From Symbiodinium natans (taxonomy: Eukaryota; Sar; Dinophyceae; Suessiales; Symbiodiniaceae), in assembly GCA_905221605.1 (NCBI GenBank), contig CAJNDS010002105.1, forward strand, positions 1-64,000: a stretch of DNA of 64,000 bases, written 5' to 3'. The notes under the pieces are model-generated. The model had not been told where the DNA came from. It searched no databases and saw only the letters and a list, made by a program, of their open reading frames with translations. This document shows positions 22,821-33,056 of the stretch, piece by piece (positions within the stretch are counted from its first letter, which is position 1; every line of letters starts with the position of its first letter). The position numbers and the translations under genes were made by a program.

Positions 22821-23945
22821 TTGCAAAAACTATATGCAGATCTGACAACTCTGCAGGAGGTGGATGCTATGACACAACGGTTCATGGAGTGTTCCACTAG
22901 GGATGAGTTCAAGAAGTTGCAAGAGGAGTTCAAGCCTGTCAAGAAAGCTTGCCAGGAACTGGTTGGGCTTTGCAACGCCACAGCCAAGGACCTCAAAGGA
23001 GCAGTCAAGGCAGCCCAGAAGAGAAAGGAGCAGGAGGCGGCTATGAAGGGCGGAAAGAAGCGCAAAGTTGCAGCTAACCCGCAAGCAGCAGCGGGTGACA
23101 AGGGTGGCATTTTCGAGTTCATCGCTGAGGGTGATGGCGTGGTCCGGATTCCGGTGGGAAAGATCAGCAACGAGGCCGGTGCCAACAACTTCAAGCAGCC
23201 CTTCATGCTGAACATCCCGCAGGATTTCGAAGGCTGGCAGGCATTGCTGGTGGAGACGAAGAAGATCGTGGATGACTTCAGGCTCGAGTTTGACTCCTCA
23301 ACTTTGCGTGCGTCCATCGGCCGTGCCCAGAAGCCCTTCGACAAGATGAGTGCAGACGCCAACCTTCATCAGAAGATCGAGAGCGCATTGTTCGACAAGG
23401 TGTTCCCGCGCCCAATGCGCTGCGACATCTCGACCCTCAATGATGACCTCAAGGCCTCCTTGGCCTTGCAACGTTATGGCATTGCCAAAAATACTTGGAC
23501 ATGCGTGCCTGAGAAGGGGCACTTTCCCACAAGCAGTTTGACATTGACTGGGTCGGCCATGATGGTCTTGGTTCCAATCCCCCCTGCTTTGGATTTCTTT
23601 GCCGAAGAACCCGGCAACCCAAAGATTCCATTGGCAGAGGTCGCTCAGAAGTTGAAGGCCATCTCGAATGAGTCCTTTTTTGCGAAGCTTGTGCAGAAGC
23701 TCGGCCCTGACGCGAAGATCACTTACGGTACAGTGGGCAGCCATGATTTGCTTTACATCCCTCCGGGGTGGCTGTCAATCGTGTCCGTGGCCAAAGAGGA
23801 TGCTTTGGGTTTGAAGCTTCGCGTGGCCATCGCAGACTTGGTTGAAACCCTGAAGGCTGTGCAAGCAAAGCTGCTTGAGCAGTCGTCCAGCAGCCCGGCG
23901 CTGGACAGCTTTGTGGCTGCTTTGACCCCGGAAGCCAGCAGTTGA
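22821..23945 (+). CDS. 374-aa ORF with degenerate cupin/JmjC-like motif, unknown
   Basis: This is a clean 374-codon ORF with strong protein character, ending in a proper TGA. Residues 1-75 are helical and charged, ending in a basic KGGKKRKV patch that could be a nuclear signal. The middle has FKQPFMLNIPQDFEGW and coiled or helical segments. Near residue 311 is DLLYIPPGW, which matches the beta-strand turn of cupin-8/JmjC folds but lacks the usual WH. A C-terminal helix follows. The start may be further upstream, near 22760, or be internal to a polyprotein. It lies between the two LTRs in the Gag orientation, so it may be an element gene or a captured host segment. Function is unknown. Confidence 0.55.
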   Translation: MQKLYADLTTLQEVDAMTQRFMECSTRDEFKKLQEEFKPVKKACQELVGLCNATAKDLKGAVKAAQKRKEQEAAMKGGKKRKVAANPQAAAGDKGGIFEFIAEGDGVVRIPVGKISNEAGANNFKQPFMLNIPQDFEGWQALLVETKKIVDDFRLEFDSSTLRASIGRAQKPFDKMSADANLHQKIESALFDKVFPRPMRCDISTLNDDLKASLALQRYGIAKNTWTCVPEKGHFPTSSLTLTGSAMMVLVPIPPALDFFAEEPGNPKIPLAEVAQKLKAISNESFFAKLVQKLGPDAKITYGTVGSHDLLYIPPGWLSIVSVAKEDALGLKLRVAIADLVETLKAVQAKLLEQSSSSPALDSFVAALTPEASS

Positions 23946-24227
23946 TACCCCCATGCGCAGCTGGCCAGCTCGTGTTTGCCACCATGGCCAGGACATATGA
24001 AAGCTAGACATTCCGCGCGCCACGCTGGGCTTGGCAAAACACCTGAAAGGGTTACTGCATCAATGTGTACGCACGTATTCATTCATGAACCTTGTCTTGC
24101 AGTGCCAGTCAGCCTTTCAAACTCTTCGAGATGTGCTGCCTGCCACACATTATAATGAACTTCGTGCCAGATCCGGCATGAAATCCACGTGCTGTATATT
24201 TTCAAAGCAGTCATCGTCTCGTATCTT

Positions 24228-24860
24228 ATCTCCAAAATCACCCTCAACCCAATCTGAAGGTTTTCCGCAACCCTTAACCAAAATCGAGCGCCCCGCAAGA
24301 AAACGGACAAGCCCTCACAGACTGACAAAACATAGGCAAAACCAAGCAGTTATCGCCCCGTATTTTGTCTCCAAAGCACCCTAAACCCAAGAAAACGGAC
24401 ACGTCCTCACATACTGACGAAACATATGCAAACCAAGCAGTCGTCGCCGCGCATTTTTGCTTCCAAAAGCACCCTAAACCCAATCTGCAAGTCCTGCGCA
24501 ACCCTTAGTCAAAATCGAGCGCCCCGCAAGGAAACGGACACACCCCTCACATACTGATGAAACATAGGCAAAACCAAGCAGTTATCGCCCCGTATTTTGT
24601 CTCCAAAGCACCCTAAACCCTATCTGCAAGTCCTGCGCAACCCTTAGTCAAAATCGAGCGCCCCGCAAGAAAACGGACACACCCTCACATACTGACGAAA
24701 CATATGCAAAACCAAGCAGTCGTCGCCGCGTATTTTGTGTCTAACAGCACCCTAAACCCAATCTGCAGGTTTGCCGCAACCCTTAATCAAAATCGAGTGC
24801 CCCGCAAGAAAACGGACACGTCCTCACATACTCACAAAACACGTGCAAAACCAATATATC
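24228..24860. repeat. 139-bp tandem repeat, about 4.5 copies
   Basis: The marker AAACGGACA..CCTCACATACTGA recurs at about 24302, 24395, 24533, 24672 and 24813. Spacings are about 93, 138, 139 and 141 bases. One unit has therefore lost about 45 bases. Each unit also contains ACCCTAAACCCAATCTGCA and AATCGAGCGCCCCGCAAG. No coding role is inferred. Confidence 0.85.
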
Positions 24861-27025
24861 ACAGAATCACTCGCTCATGTTTGGAGGACATTTTCGGAGT
24901 CTCATTGCAAGCCTTGTTTTGGGCTTCCGATGGCTTTCAGTTGCAGCGCTGCAGTTTATTCTGGAGGTTCGCTTGCCACAATTGTTTTTGGACGCAAGCT
25001 GCCAAGTCTCTATAGTACCCCGAAGTTCGCGAAGAAACACCAAAGGTTGTGAAAGGTATGCTTCTCACTGAAATCTTGATTTTCGTTTTTTTCTTTCGCT
25101 TGGCTCAAGTTTTGGCTCAACCAGTCCGTTGGGAAAGGACAGCCCTCAGTGCGAAGGGTGTTTGGAGCGTTTCTGGCTCAAATTCGGTAAACGAGCTTGC
25201 TTTGGTTGGCGATTGTGTTTTATCGCTGTTTGCAAGGCTTTGAGGCGCTCGACAAACCCAAACCACGCTGAAAAGCATCATCCTGCCAAATCGGCAACCT
25301 GCCCCCGGTATCTGTGAACTTTGCCAGTCCGCGCTTTGTGCCTGGAGTCAAACTCCCGACAAAACCAGGGGTCCGCGCAGGTCCGCGCGGGATTTGTGGT
25401 GTTTTTGCCCAACAGGACGTACCAAGAACGGGTTCCGCAGCAGGTTCCGGAGCGGGGCGGGTTCCGGAGCGGGTCCCAGAGCAGGAACATCGAAGAAGCA
25501 CGCTGGCTTGAAACCCCCTTCCCCCCATACAATTAGCCTGGCGTTACAATTGTAAGAGCGACGCACGCCAAGTTTTCCTTGCAAGCAGTCGGCTAAGCTA
25601 TGCAAGGTCTCTGTTCCATTATCCGCGGTATTTGATTCTTTGTGAACTTGTGTAATTCCCAAAATCCCGGAAACTAATACATGAAAGCATCATTCGATTT
25701 TCGTTTTTTCTTGTTTGGGGGGGGGGGGGGGCCGGGGCTGAAGCATCTTTAGTCTTCTTTGCTGTTGGGGCTACAGTGGGCTTATCTTTCCATTTCTGGA
25801 TCTGGTGGTGGCGGGGCATCTGGAGTCCCGTTTCAATATTCAGTTCCGTTCCTGCTTCCATTTGTCGCATCAGGTCAAACTTGCGTTCTCTTCCTATTTC
25901 AATGCTGTGGCTTCAGAACTTCTGTGCCTTGCCATCTATGTAAAGTGTGAAGCCTGTTTCCTTCAGCTGCTTCGGCTCTCTTGTTCAGGGGCCATGGCAG
26001 CAGGTTCCTCAGACTGGCTTGTTTGCTGGACGAGCGCAAACGTATATGTAAGCTGCAATGGGCCCAGGCGTCACCCACGTCAATACACTCACTACAAGTC
26101 CCAAAGGGTTCTGCACAGAGGCATGGATGCTCCGGAACAGAAAAAAGACACATGCACAGTAGCAACTAGAATCCAGAACAGAAAACAGATGGAAACAAGA
26201 ATGGAAGATCTACATGCTCACTGTTGCGGAAATGAACATCATAAGCCTGCCCCCTGTCACTGGCCTCCAGATCCTCCAGGGACTCCAGAGCTTCTTCCAG
26301 AAGAGTCCTCAGACGCAACCAGTAGACGAGTCAAAGGGGTTTCTGTGCTCCTCAAGGTTTGATGCTTGGAGGAGCATTGCTGTTGCTTCCTCAAGCCTGA
26401 CCTGGTACGGAACAACGCAGAAGTTTGAAGTTTAAAGTCGATGCCGCCAAACACCATGCCAGTACGGGAGAAAATAGCAAGAATAATTACACTAACAACA
26501 ATCGCCAGAACAGCGACAAAAATGCCAACAATTACAAGCTATCATGAAAAGGAGTACTGAGTAGGACAACAATAAGAATAACATGATAACTCAGCTCAAC
26601 TCTCGCGCAAATTCACAGCCATACACCCCAGTGCCTGCAACTGCGAACCAGAATATGCTCTATGTAACCCTTATATAAACACTACAGTATTTCACGAGTA
26701 GCCTCCAAACACTTCGCGCGATCCTCCAGCAGCTCGATGTAGTTCTGGCAACGCGGCACGCGAGGACTTCAAGCCAAAGCGTGCTAACACTCCGGCCTTC
26801 TGGTCAGCGACGAGGCGTCGAAGGAAAACCACCTGGGGTCTAGAGTAGCCGCATCTCCCATATAGCCTCTAGGCCCTAAACTAAACCTTACTCACTCGAC
26901 CCAAACCTTGAAACCGAAGCAGGCTCAGGGATGCCCAGCGGATCTAGCTTTAGGGCGCTATCTTGCAGATGCCCAAGAATCACGCATCGACCAGAAAAAC
27001 AAACACGCCGGAAATCACCTATAGT
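24861..27025. other. no supported gene; poly-G tract
   Basis: Only short ORFs occur. A G run lies near 25718-25731, and GGTTCCGGAGCGGG-like short repeats lie at 25430-25480. A possible spliced-leader-like echo at 25100-25120 is treated in the findings. Confidence 0.45.
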
Positions 27026-27304
27026 CTAAGTTACTAACCCGTAGACCCGAAGAGTCCAACAAAAACATGTGGAGACTATAGAGCTGGCCTCAGAAGTCTT
27101 CACACGAACGTTGATCACCTGCATCTTGCCGTTGCGGGGGTTCTTGGCCACATCAAAAGTCATCTGTGCTCCCTGGATAAGGTCTTCCGGGCCACCGCCG
27201 ATCACTTGCCGTACGTGTACGAAAACATCACCACCATCGGCTTTTCTGATGAAGCCGAAGCCTTTGTCAGCAACGAACTTGTGCAGGAACCCTGAGAGAG
27301 CCAT
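27026..27304 (-). CDS. cold-shock domain protein
   Basis: A 92-codon ORF from ATG 27304 is almost entirely one cold-shock domain. It has the RNP1-like block DKGFGFIRK at residues 13-21 and the RNP2-like block DVFVHVRQV shortly after. The ending GKMQVINVRV is typical. Such small RNA-binding proteins are abundant in dinoflagellates and act as RNA chaperones or translation regulators. The domain has the family length of about 70 residues. The last 20 residues, after VRVKTSEA, look less protein-like and may be read-through past a missing splice or stop. It is intronless and lies inside FEN1 intron 7 on the FEN1 strand, as expected for a retroposed gene copy. Whether it is expressed is unknown. 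Confidence 0.8.
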   Translation of the reverse strand: MALSGFLHKFVADKGFGFIRKADGGDVFVHVRQVIGGGPEDLIQGAQMTFDVAKNPRNGKMQVINVRVKTSEASSIVSTCFCWTLRVYGLVT

Positions 27305-28010
27305 GGCGCTACCCGGCTACCTCACGCCAAGGCCGGTATTATTGAATGCAGGGCTGGTCAGAAGCCGATGCACAAACGCGTTCCACAGTGCCTTGAGCCA
27401 AGATGCAAAACAGTGTCCAAGCTCACCAACAACAGTGCGAAAGCTGCACCAGCCACATTCTATCTTATGCTCCAAGATGGCACCCAAATCCTTCAAAAGT
27501 TGGCGATTGCCCCCTGCGGCCCCCTGCCAAAATCACAGGACCCAGGCTTTTCCAAGACCGACTTCGCAGCTCTGTGTCTCGGGTGGTGAAATCAGGGAAG
27601 TCGCTCGCTGCGACCTGTCACAAGTTCAACAAGATATGTCTCAAAAGCGAGGCCACAGTCAAGAACAACAAATCAAAACGTGAGTTACTCCAGGGCAAGG
27701 TTTCCTGCAAATGATGCTGGCCAACCTTCAGCTACAGTTGCAGTGGCATCTGAAAGATGCAGCCGTTTATACCCTGTAATAGTTATAACCACATTTGCAA
27801 ACGCTTGCGTCGTGCATCTGGTGGAAGGCATTACAGGCTTTTCAGTAGTTCTACCTATAACTCTCAAAACCATCCTCAAAATCAGCAGCAGGAAAAACCC
27901 AACGCTGGAGGCAGCAAGAAAGAAAAGCGTGAGCACCTGCACTCTTGGATAGGCAGGCAATGACCACTCAAATGCAGTAGATGGCAAGGCGACAAAACGC
28001 ACCAATTTTG

Positions 28011-28658
28011 TCACGTCTTGCGTGCCACAATGCGCATGTATGTACAAGCTGCGACACCGTACACACTGTGTGACTCGCCGATTTCCACGGGAGAAAATCC
28101 GGTTGCGCGGACCCACTTGCCAATGTCTGTACACACATCTACCTTGAATTGGTGGACCTTCAGTGAATCCATCAAACTGTGCAGCGTTTGGGGCATGAAG
28201 GCGTCACAAAGCAGTATCAGCCCATTGGGTTTCAGCACCTTTCGGGCCGACTCCACGAATGCAGCTGTATCCTCCATGTCTGCCACTGCTTCGACGCAAA
28301 GCAAAACATCAAACTCATCAGCGTCAAACTTGCTACGCAGTGAGGTAGCATCTGCTAGCTCGTATCGCAAGCATGGAGGAAACGGCTCATGGGCTGCAGC
28401 ACATATGGCGACGTTGTCTTGCGATGGGTCCGTCGCGACGAATTTGAGAGGCGTGGCCACTTCTGCCAAATATCTGGCACCTCCCCCTCGCAGCACTGAT
28501 TTGTCTCGGAGGACCTCCTCATTTACATCAAAAACGGACTCATTTATCGCGGTGGCAACATGCCAGTACAAGGTTGCTGATGCGCAGCATCTCCCTTGAC
28601 GTGAGCGAACTTGCACTTGTCTCCGTAAGTGCAACGCCCACTGGCGAACAAGCGGCAA
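28011..28658 (-). CDS. class I SAM-dependent methyltransferase-like, possibly truncated
   Basis: The minus frame ending at 28011 reads as a methyltransferase from about residue 34 (AINESVFDVNEE). Motif I is present but short (SVLRGGGARYLAEVA), lacking the usual acidic/GCG residues. The post-I acidic strand is FVATDPS. Post-motif II is EFDVLLCVEAVADMED, and motif III is VLKPNGLILLCDAF. A C-terminal KWVRATGFSPVEIG strand follows. Length after the first 33 residues is about 180, near the fold minimum. The shortened motif I suggests loss of AdoMet binding or a missing exon. The upstream residues overlap the CCCH ORF in another frame, so the true start lies near 28560 or in another exon. Substrate unknown. 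Confidence 0.6.
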   Translation of the reverse strand: MPLVRQWALHLRRQVQVRSRQGRCCASATLYWHVATAINESVFDVNEEVLRDKSVLRGGGARYLAEVATPLKFVATDPSQDNVAICAAAHEPFPPCLRYELADATSLRSKFDADEFDVLLCVEAVADMEDTAAFVESARKVLKPNGLILLCDAFMPQTLHSLMDSLKVHQFKVDVCTDIGKWVRATGFSPVEIGESHSVYGVAACTYMRIVARKT

Positions 28659-28790
28659 GGCTGCTTGGCCTTGTCCTGGTCCTTGCCCGCCTTACCACCC
28701 GAGCCTTTGCCCTTTCCCTTGCCCTTGCCATTCATGTCACCGCCGCCGCCTCCAGAGGCAAACTGGTCGGCAGCTGCGAAACCATGGTGT
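28544..28790 (-). CDS. CCCH zinc-finger fragment with GK-rich linker
   Basis: In the minus frame 28984-28544 a glycine/lysine stretch (NGKGKGKGKGSGGK) leads into a textbook CCCH finger, C-X7-C-X5-C-X3-H (CRLFASGRCTYGDKCKFAH, about 28657-28601). The frame then ends. CCCH fingers bind RNA, and this linker-plus-finger arrangement is common in dinoflagellate retroelement and RNA-binding proteins. The ORF continues upstream to 28984, but there the plus strand has equally good coding character. The boundary between the two sequences therefore lies somewhere in 28760-28980. The piece is probably a fragment that ends against the methyltransferase. Confidence 0.6.
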
Positions 28791-28849
28791 CGGGCTCGGT
28801 GAGTACCATCCTTGATCCCCACCGCGGCACAGATTCCTCTGCAGCAGGA

Positions 28850-30640
28850 TCTGAGCCGGCCCCTTGGGGCCGCGGCAGCTGTTGATGTGCCGCCGAACGT
28901 GGAGCCGTCCGATGGTGTAGACGAGCTTTTGCCTGATCCCCTGAACTTGCCACCCGTGCCAGAGGAGTTCCAGGGGAGCCTCAACGAGCTTGTGCCCGCT
29001 TCCCTGATCTTTCCAACCGAATTGCTGGCAAGCCTCGACCAGATCTTAGCTCAACAACGGCAATTGCTTGCTGCGCTACCACCGGTTCCAGAGACTGCGC
29101 CGGTGAGCGGTCCTGCCCTGTCTGAAGTTGCAGAGGCAGATCCGGCCCGCGACCACAACCTGTCCGACACCTCAGATGCGGCAGGTGACACATCGCTGCC
29201 TAACCCCGAGGGCGCTGCCGCGAAATCTTCTAGACGAAGGGGCGAAACAAGATTACGGCAGCTGAAGCGCCCGAGGACAGCGCCCACCATGACCTGTACG
29301 CCACCCACGAGACTCCGGTGCCCGACACCGAGGTGGATCCGGACCTCGCAGATGAAGATGAATTGGTGCGACGTATGGGATTTAACCCTTCGCCTGGTGC
29401 AGCTCAGGTGGTTCGTGACCACCGCACCAAGCGCGCGAGGGAGAGGCGCTCTATTACAGTGAATGAAATGCTTGCTACTGATAGATTGAAGTGGCATGGG
29501 GTTTCTTCACGTAACTCCCCGAAGGCTAAAGCACTGGCAATGGAAGTAGAGGCTTCTAGGAAGCGCCAAGCAAATGCTGAAAGGTCTGCGGGAAGTCGAC
29601 AGCCTCCTGGAGAGAGCATGGAACCCGACGAGGTCGCCCAGAGCACGCCGTTGGATTTGCCAGCGAGGCAGACCCCGGATGCGATGGAGGAAGTTGAGGT
29701 GGATGCTCTGGAGGACACCGAGGATGACCTTGCGGTGGAGGAGGAGCTCGCTGAGGAAGAGGCCAGCGCGCTCGACCTTGAGTTTGTTCCTCTGCACTCC
29801 GACGCGGAGGTGGATCCCCAGGCCCTGGAGGAGGAAAACGAGAGGGTTCGCAGAGCCGCGGCAGAGACGCGCCACCGCAGACGGCTCTTTCGAGGCTGCT
29901 CCCAGGTCATGGGAGGCGAAACAATGGGGGAAGATGCCGTGGTGACATACGGCCAGAACCACGCACCTATTCCCATATTAAGAGCAGCCCGTGGCGCCCT
30001 CGGAGCCGGTGGACCCTCCACCGGATCGCGTCCTTGCAGCGCGTGCCAGTCCACCGGTGCCAGAACCAGCCGATCCTCCGAGGCCGCGATTCAATCTGTG
30101 GCGGGAGCAAGATTGCTGACCGCGGCACAGTGGGCTGCTTGGCACAACGGTACGCACGAGCCCGACGACACCCATCCACCGGACCGTCCGAGATGAGAGT
30201 TGGGGCAATGGCAGTGGGAGGTTTCTGAGCAGCCGTCCCACAGCTGGCAGGGCTCCCGCCAGCCGAGGGCGCTCGATCCCTCCAGATCGATCTGGAGACA
30301 ACCCCATCGGCAAGGAGCGGGGGCACGAGCTCGTAAACACGAGCGTAGACTCCAATATTTGCGCGAGGCGATGAGCGCGGCTCAGCAGCTCAGCAAGCCG
30401 CCGCGCACGCTGGCGAGGAGGAAGCCGAGTCCGAGGAGGAAGTCGTTGTTGAGGACGAGGCGGACCCTGGCCATATGGCGGAGATCGAGGGCGGGGAGGA
30501 TTTTATACGGGACTGGAGTCCGTGGGAGGACAACCACACTGCGGACCTCCCTACGATGAAAATCCAGAGCCAGCTGGTAAGGAGGTTGGTGACGTGGCGC
30601 GGCGCCTGTTCGGGACGCTCCTTGACGAGCGAGATAGGGT
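28850..30640 (+). pseudogene. acidic, disordered part of LTR-element polyprotein, frameshifted
   Basis: Plus-strand frames at 28850-29290, 29318-29960 and 29980-30110 read as a proline- and acid-rich linker (PEEFQGSLNELVPASL, long runs of E and D, DPPPDRVLAARASPP). A further piece is near 30470-30560 (EIEGGEDFIRDWSPWEDN). Frame changes occur near 29290, 29960 and 30190, so the coding sequence is decayed unless introns intervene. It leads into the PLD-like ORF and lies in the LTR orientation. No protease, reverse transcriptase or integrase motif was seen. Confidence 0.45.
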
Positions 30641-30793
30641 AAGCCATGCTTCTTCTTCCTTTCCTAGTGCGGTTAGTGGTGTGGCTAGTATGTCCCTGAG
30701 CCCTAGATCCCAAACCTCAGGTGAATTGGCACAGGATGGCCGTGGCACTGCCACGCGAGCCGATAAAGCCGGCGATGGTCCGGAGGCGGCTCG

Positions 30794-32320
30794 ATGGCTG
30801 AGCGTGGCCGTTGCGGGACTGTTGTTCCAACAAGGAACAGATTTGCGGCTCACCGTAGCCAGGCCGAGCTGGAGGAAACAGTATCTGCCATCGCCGAGGA
30901 ATTCAGAGCAGGGTCCGTGTTGATAACACGAGCGTGCTTCGCCCTAGTTGCCTCCGTTTTGCACTGGGTGCTTATGTTGTACCCTGCGATCCGCGAAGCA
31001 GATGCTACGACTCTGCGGCCAAGAGCCCGAGTTGGGACTGAAGGTGCAGTTGTGTTTCGACCCGTGTACCGTCGTGAAGGGCTTAGGCTGGGTGATTTGA
31101 CCACTTCCGAAAAACAGGAAATTACCAAGCGGGTTGAATCTTTGCTGGACAGTATTGAAGGCAGTGGGCAGGCAGGAAAGGCGATTGGGTTGAACAGTGC
31201 GGCGCGTGCTATTGTGCATCGAATAGCAGCTGGCCGTGGGTTCTCCCACGAGACCTCGGAGGATAAAAGTGAAATGCTTCTTTTTCATGCCGAGAAAGCC
31301 CCCTTGAGAGATCGTGGGCCAGCATCAACACTTGCGCTCGTAGCTGCACCTACCCCGCGTCGCCTATCTCTTTCCCTGCCGCCTAGGAGCGATCGCAGCG
31401 CTCCCGCACCCACTGGTGCGAGCCCCGCTTCAACCTCTGGTGTTGTTTCCCCAGCCACTGCAGTATCAGGCGGTACTTTGTTCGAGCTAGAGCTGCTGAG
31501 AAAGGAGAATGCGCAGCTACGCAAGGAGCTGGAGAGGTCTGAGACGAGGACAGCGGGCCTCCAGACTCAGCTCAGGGCGCAACACTCGCTTCGTCAGGCA
31601 TCCCACAACAAGGTGCCTACGACTGGGTATGACGCCGGCATTGCGTCTGTCACGCTTCTCCCAGACAGCGATTGGGTTGACAAGGCTGTCGTTGACATCT
31701 CGCCGTCAGCGGGAGATGGAGGCCCAGTCGCCATTATGGCCACGGCATACACGTACGATTGTGACCAGATCACACCGGCACTATGTGCCGCGTGCCAGGC
31801 CGGTGCCAAGGTTCTCTTGCTGGTCGATGAGAAAAGCAGCAAGTCGTGTAATGACTCCCTGCCACGTTTGCAGAGCTTGAGGGAGTCCGGGTCCACGTCA
31901 TTTCGGGGAAGCCGTTGTCGCTCATCTACCCCCGACAGACCGGTTGGTCTGGAGCGTTACACGCAAAAACGCTCTTAGTGGACCGTGGCCCGACCACGTG
32001 TGTGTATGCCGGGTCGCACAATTATACCCGCGCTAGCAGGTGTAATTTTGAAATGGTCATGCGCTACGAGACCTCAGAAGCCGAGGGAGATCCTCGCGTA
32101 GAGACCTACAAGGCTTGGTTCTCTGACTTGTGGGATCGTTCTATCCCCGCGAAGTTGGACTTCGAGCCGAGGCGTAGGCATCGCGAGAAGGGGCCGCCCA
32201 AAGGCCAAGACCGCCCATCCTCGACTTGATCTGAGAGCGCATTATGAGCAGGTGGTAGCCCGAGGGTTAGCCTGTCCAGATTTCGACGTTTGCACGGAAT
32301 CGGGGATCCATGTCTCCTAA
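30794..32320 (+). pseudogene. coiled coil plus phospholipase D-like (HKD) domain, last ORF of LTR element
   Basis: The ORF 30794-31978 has an N-terminal region of unknown fold and a Ser/Pro linker. A leucine-zipper segment (ELELLRKENAQLRKELERS) follows near 31485. It then enters a PLD-type fold: AACQAGAKVLLLVDEKSS, and after a one-base shift near 31890, HVISGKPLSLIYP. The HKD signature HAKTLLVD follows near 31960, then GSHNYTRASRCNFEMV. That is the HxKx4D...GS.N pattern of PLDc_2 phosphodiesterases/nucleases. A second shift near 32180 leads to a basic tail and a TAA at 32318-32320, 13 bases before the 3' LTR. Single-HKD members usually work as dimers. The two frameshifts argue that this copy is dead. 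Confidence 0.68.
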
Positions 32321-32333
32321 AATCCGGGGCTGC

Positions 32334-32777
32334 TGGAAGCGCCTGTGTTTGTGTGATAGAGACATGTCCCCTCGCTTCGCGCGTTGTCTGTAGGTTGCAT
32401 TTTGCAGCAAGCATCATTGAAGCATGTGACGCGGTGACGTAGCAATTGCACGTCGTTTGCTCTTGCTTTTGTACAGCTCGACTGCAGCTGTGGACACTCA
32501 AAGGTTGTAGACCTCGAACGTAGGTCATAGCTCAAAGCAGTTTGCTTAGCCGAGCTATTAGCCGAAAGCAACAAACCCGCCATAGTGCCTGTTAACGTAC
32601 TGCAGCTGCGCAGCAGGTTGCGAGCTCTTGAGTACGATCCAATTGGGATCGGTTGCACTGTGATCCGGGACTTGCAAGCGAAGCAAGGAAACAATCGGCT
32701 GACCGAGTGGCTGCGCTAGGCCAAGGAACCCAAGTAGTCTGCTTTGGAGTTTCCCCCGGGTCCACTGGACCTTCTTT

Positions 32778-32780
<3 letters not shown>
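32334..32780 (+). mobile_element. 3' LTR-like direct repeat (module Y, copy 2)
   Basis: Matches 17637-18095, including TGGAAGCGCCTGTG at the start and CCACTGGACCTTCTT at the end. It is preceded by a short purine-rich stretch (AAAATCCGGGGC) that could be a weak polypurine tract. It is followed at once by (TAG)n. Together the copies bound an element of about 15.1 kb. Confidence 0.65.
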
Positions 32781-32852
<72 letters not shown>

Positions 32853-32886
32853 CAGTAGTAGTAGTAGGAGTAGTAGTAGTAGTAGC

Positions 32887-32921
<35 letters not shown>

Positions 32922-32941
32922 AAGTAGAAGTAGAAGTAGAA

Positions 32942-33026
<85 letters not shown>

Positions 33027-33055
33027 AGCAGCAGCAGCAGTAGTAGTGGTAGAAG
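32778..33055. repeat. (TAG)n microsatellite array D
   Basis: TAG array with GAAGTA and CAGCAG interruptions, lying between the 3' LTR and module X copy 2. Confidence 0.9.
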
Positions 33056-33056
33056 T

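Noticed and set aside
17637-32780. Complete autonomous LTR retrotransposon
   Set aside because: No reverse transcriptase, RNase H or integrase motif could be found in any frame. Several ORFs are frameshifted, so only a decayed or non-autonomous element is claimed.
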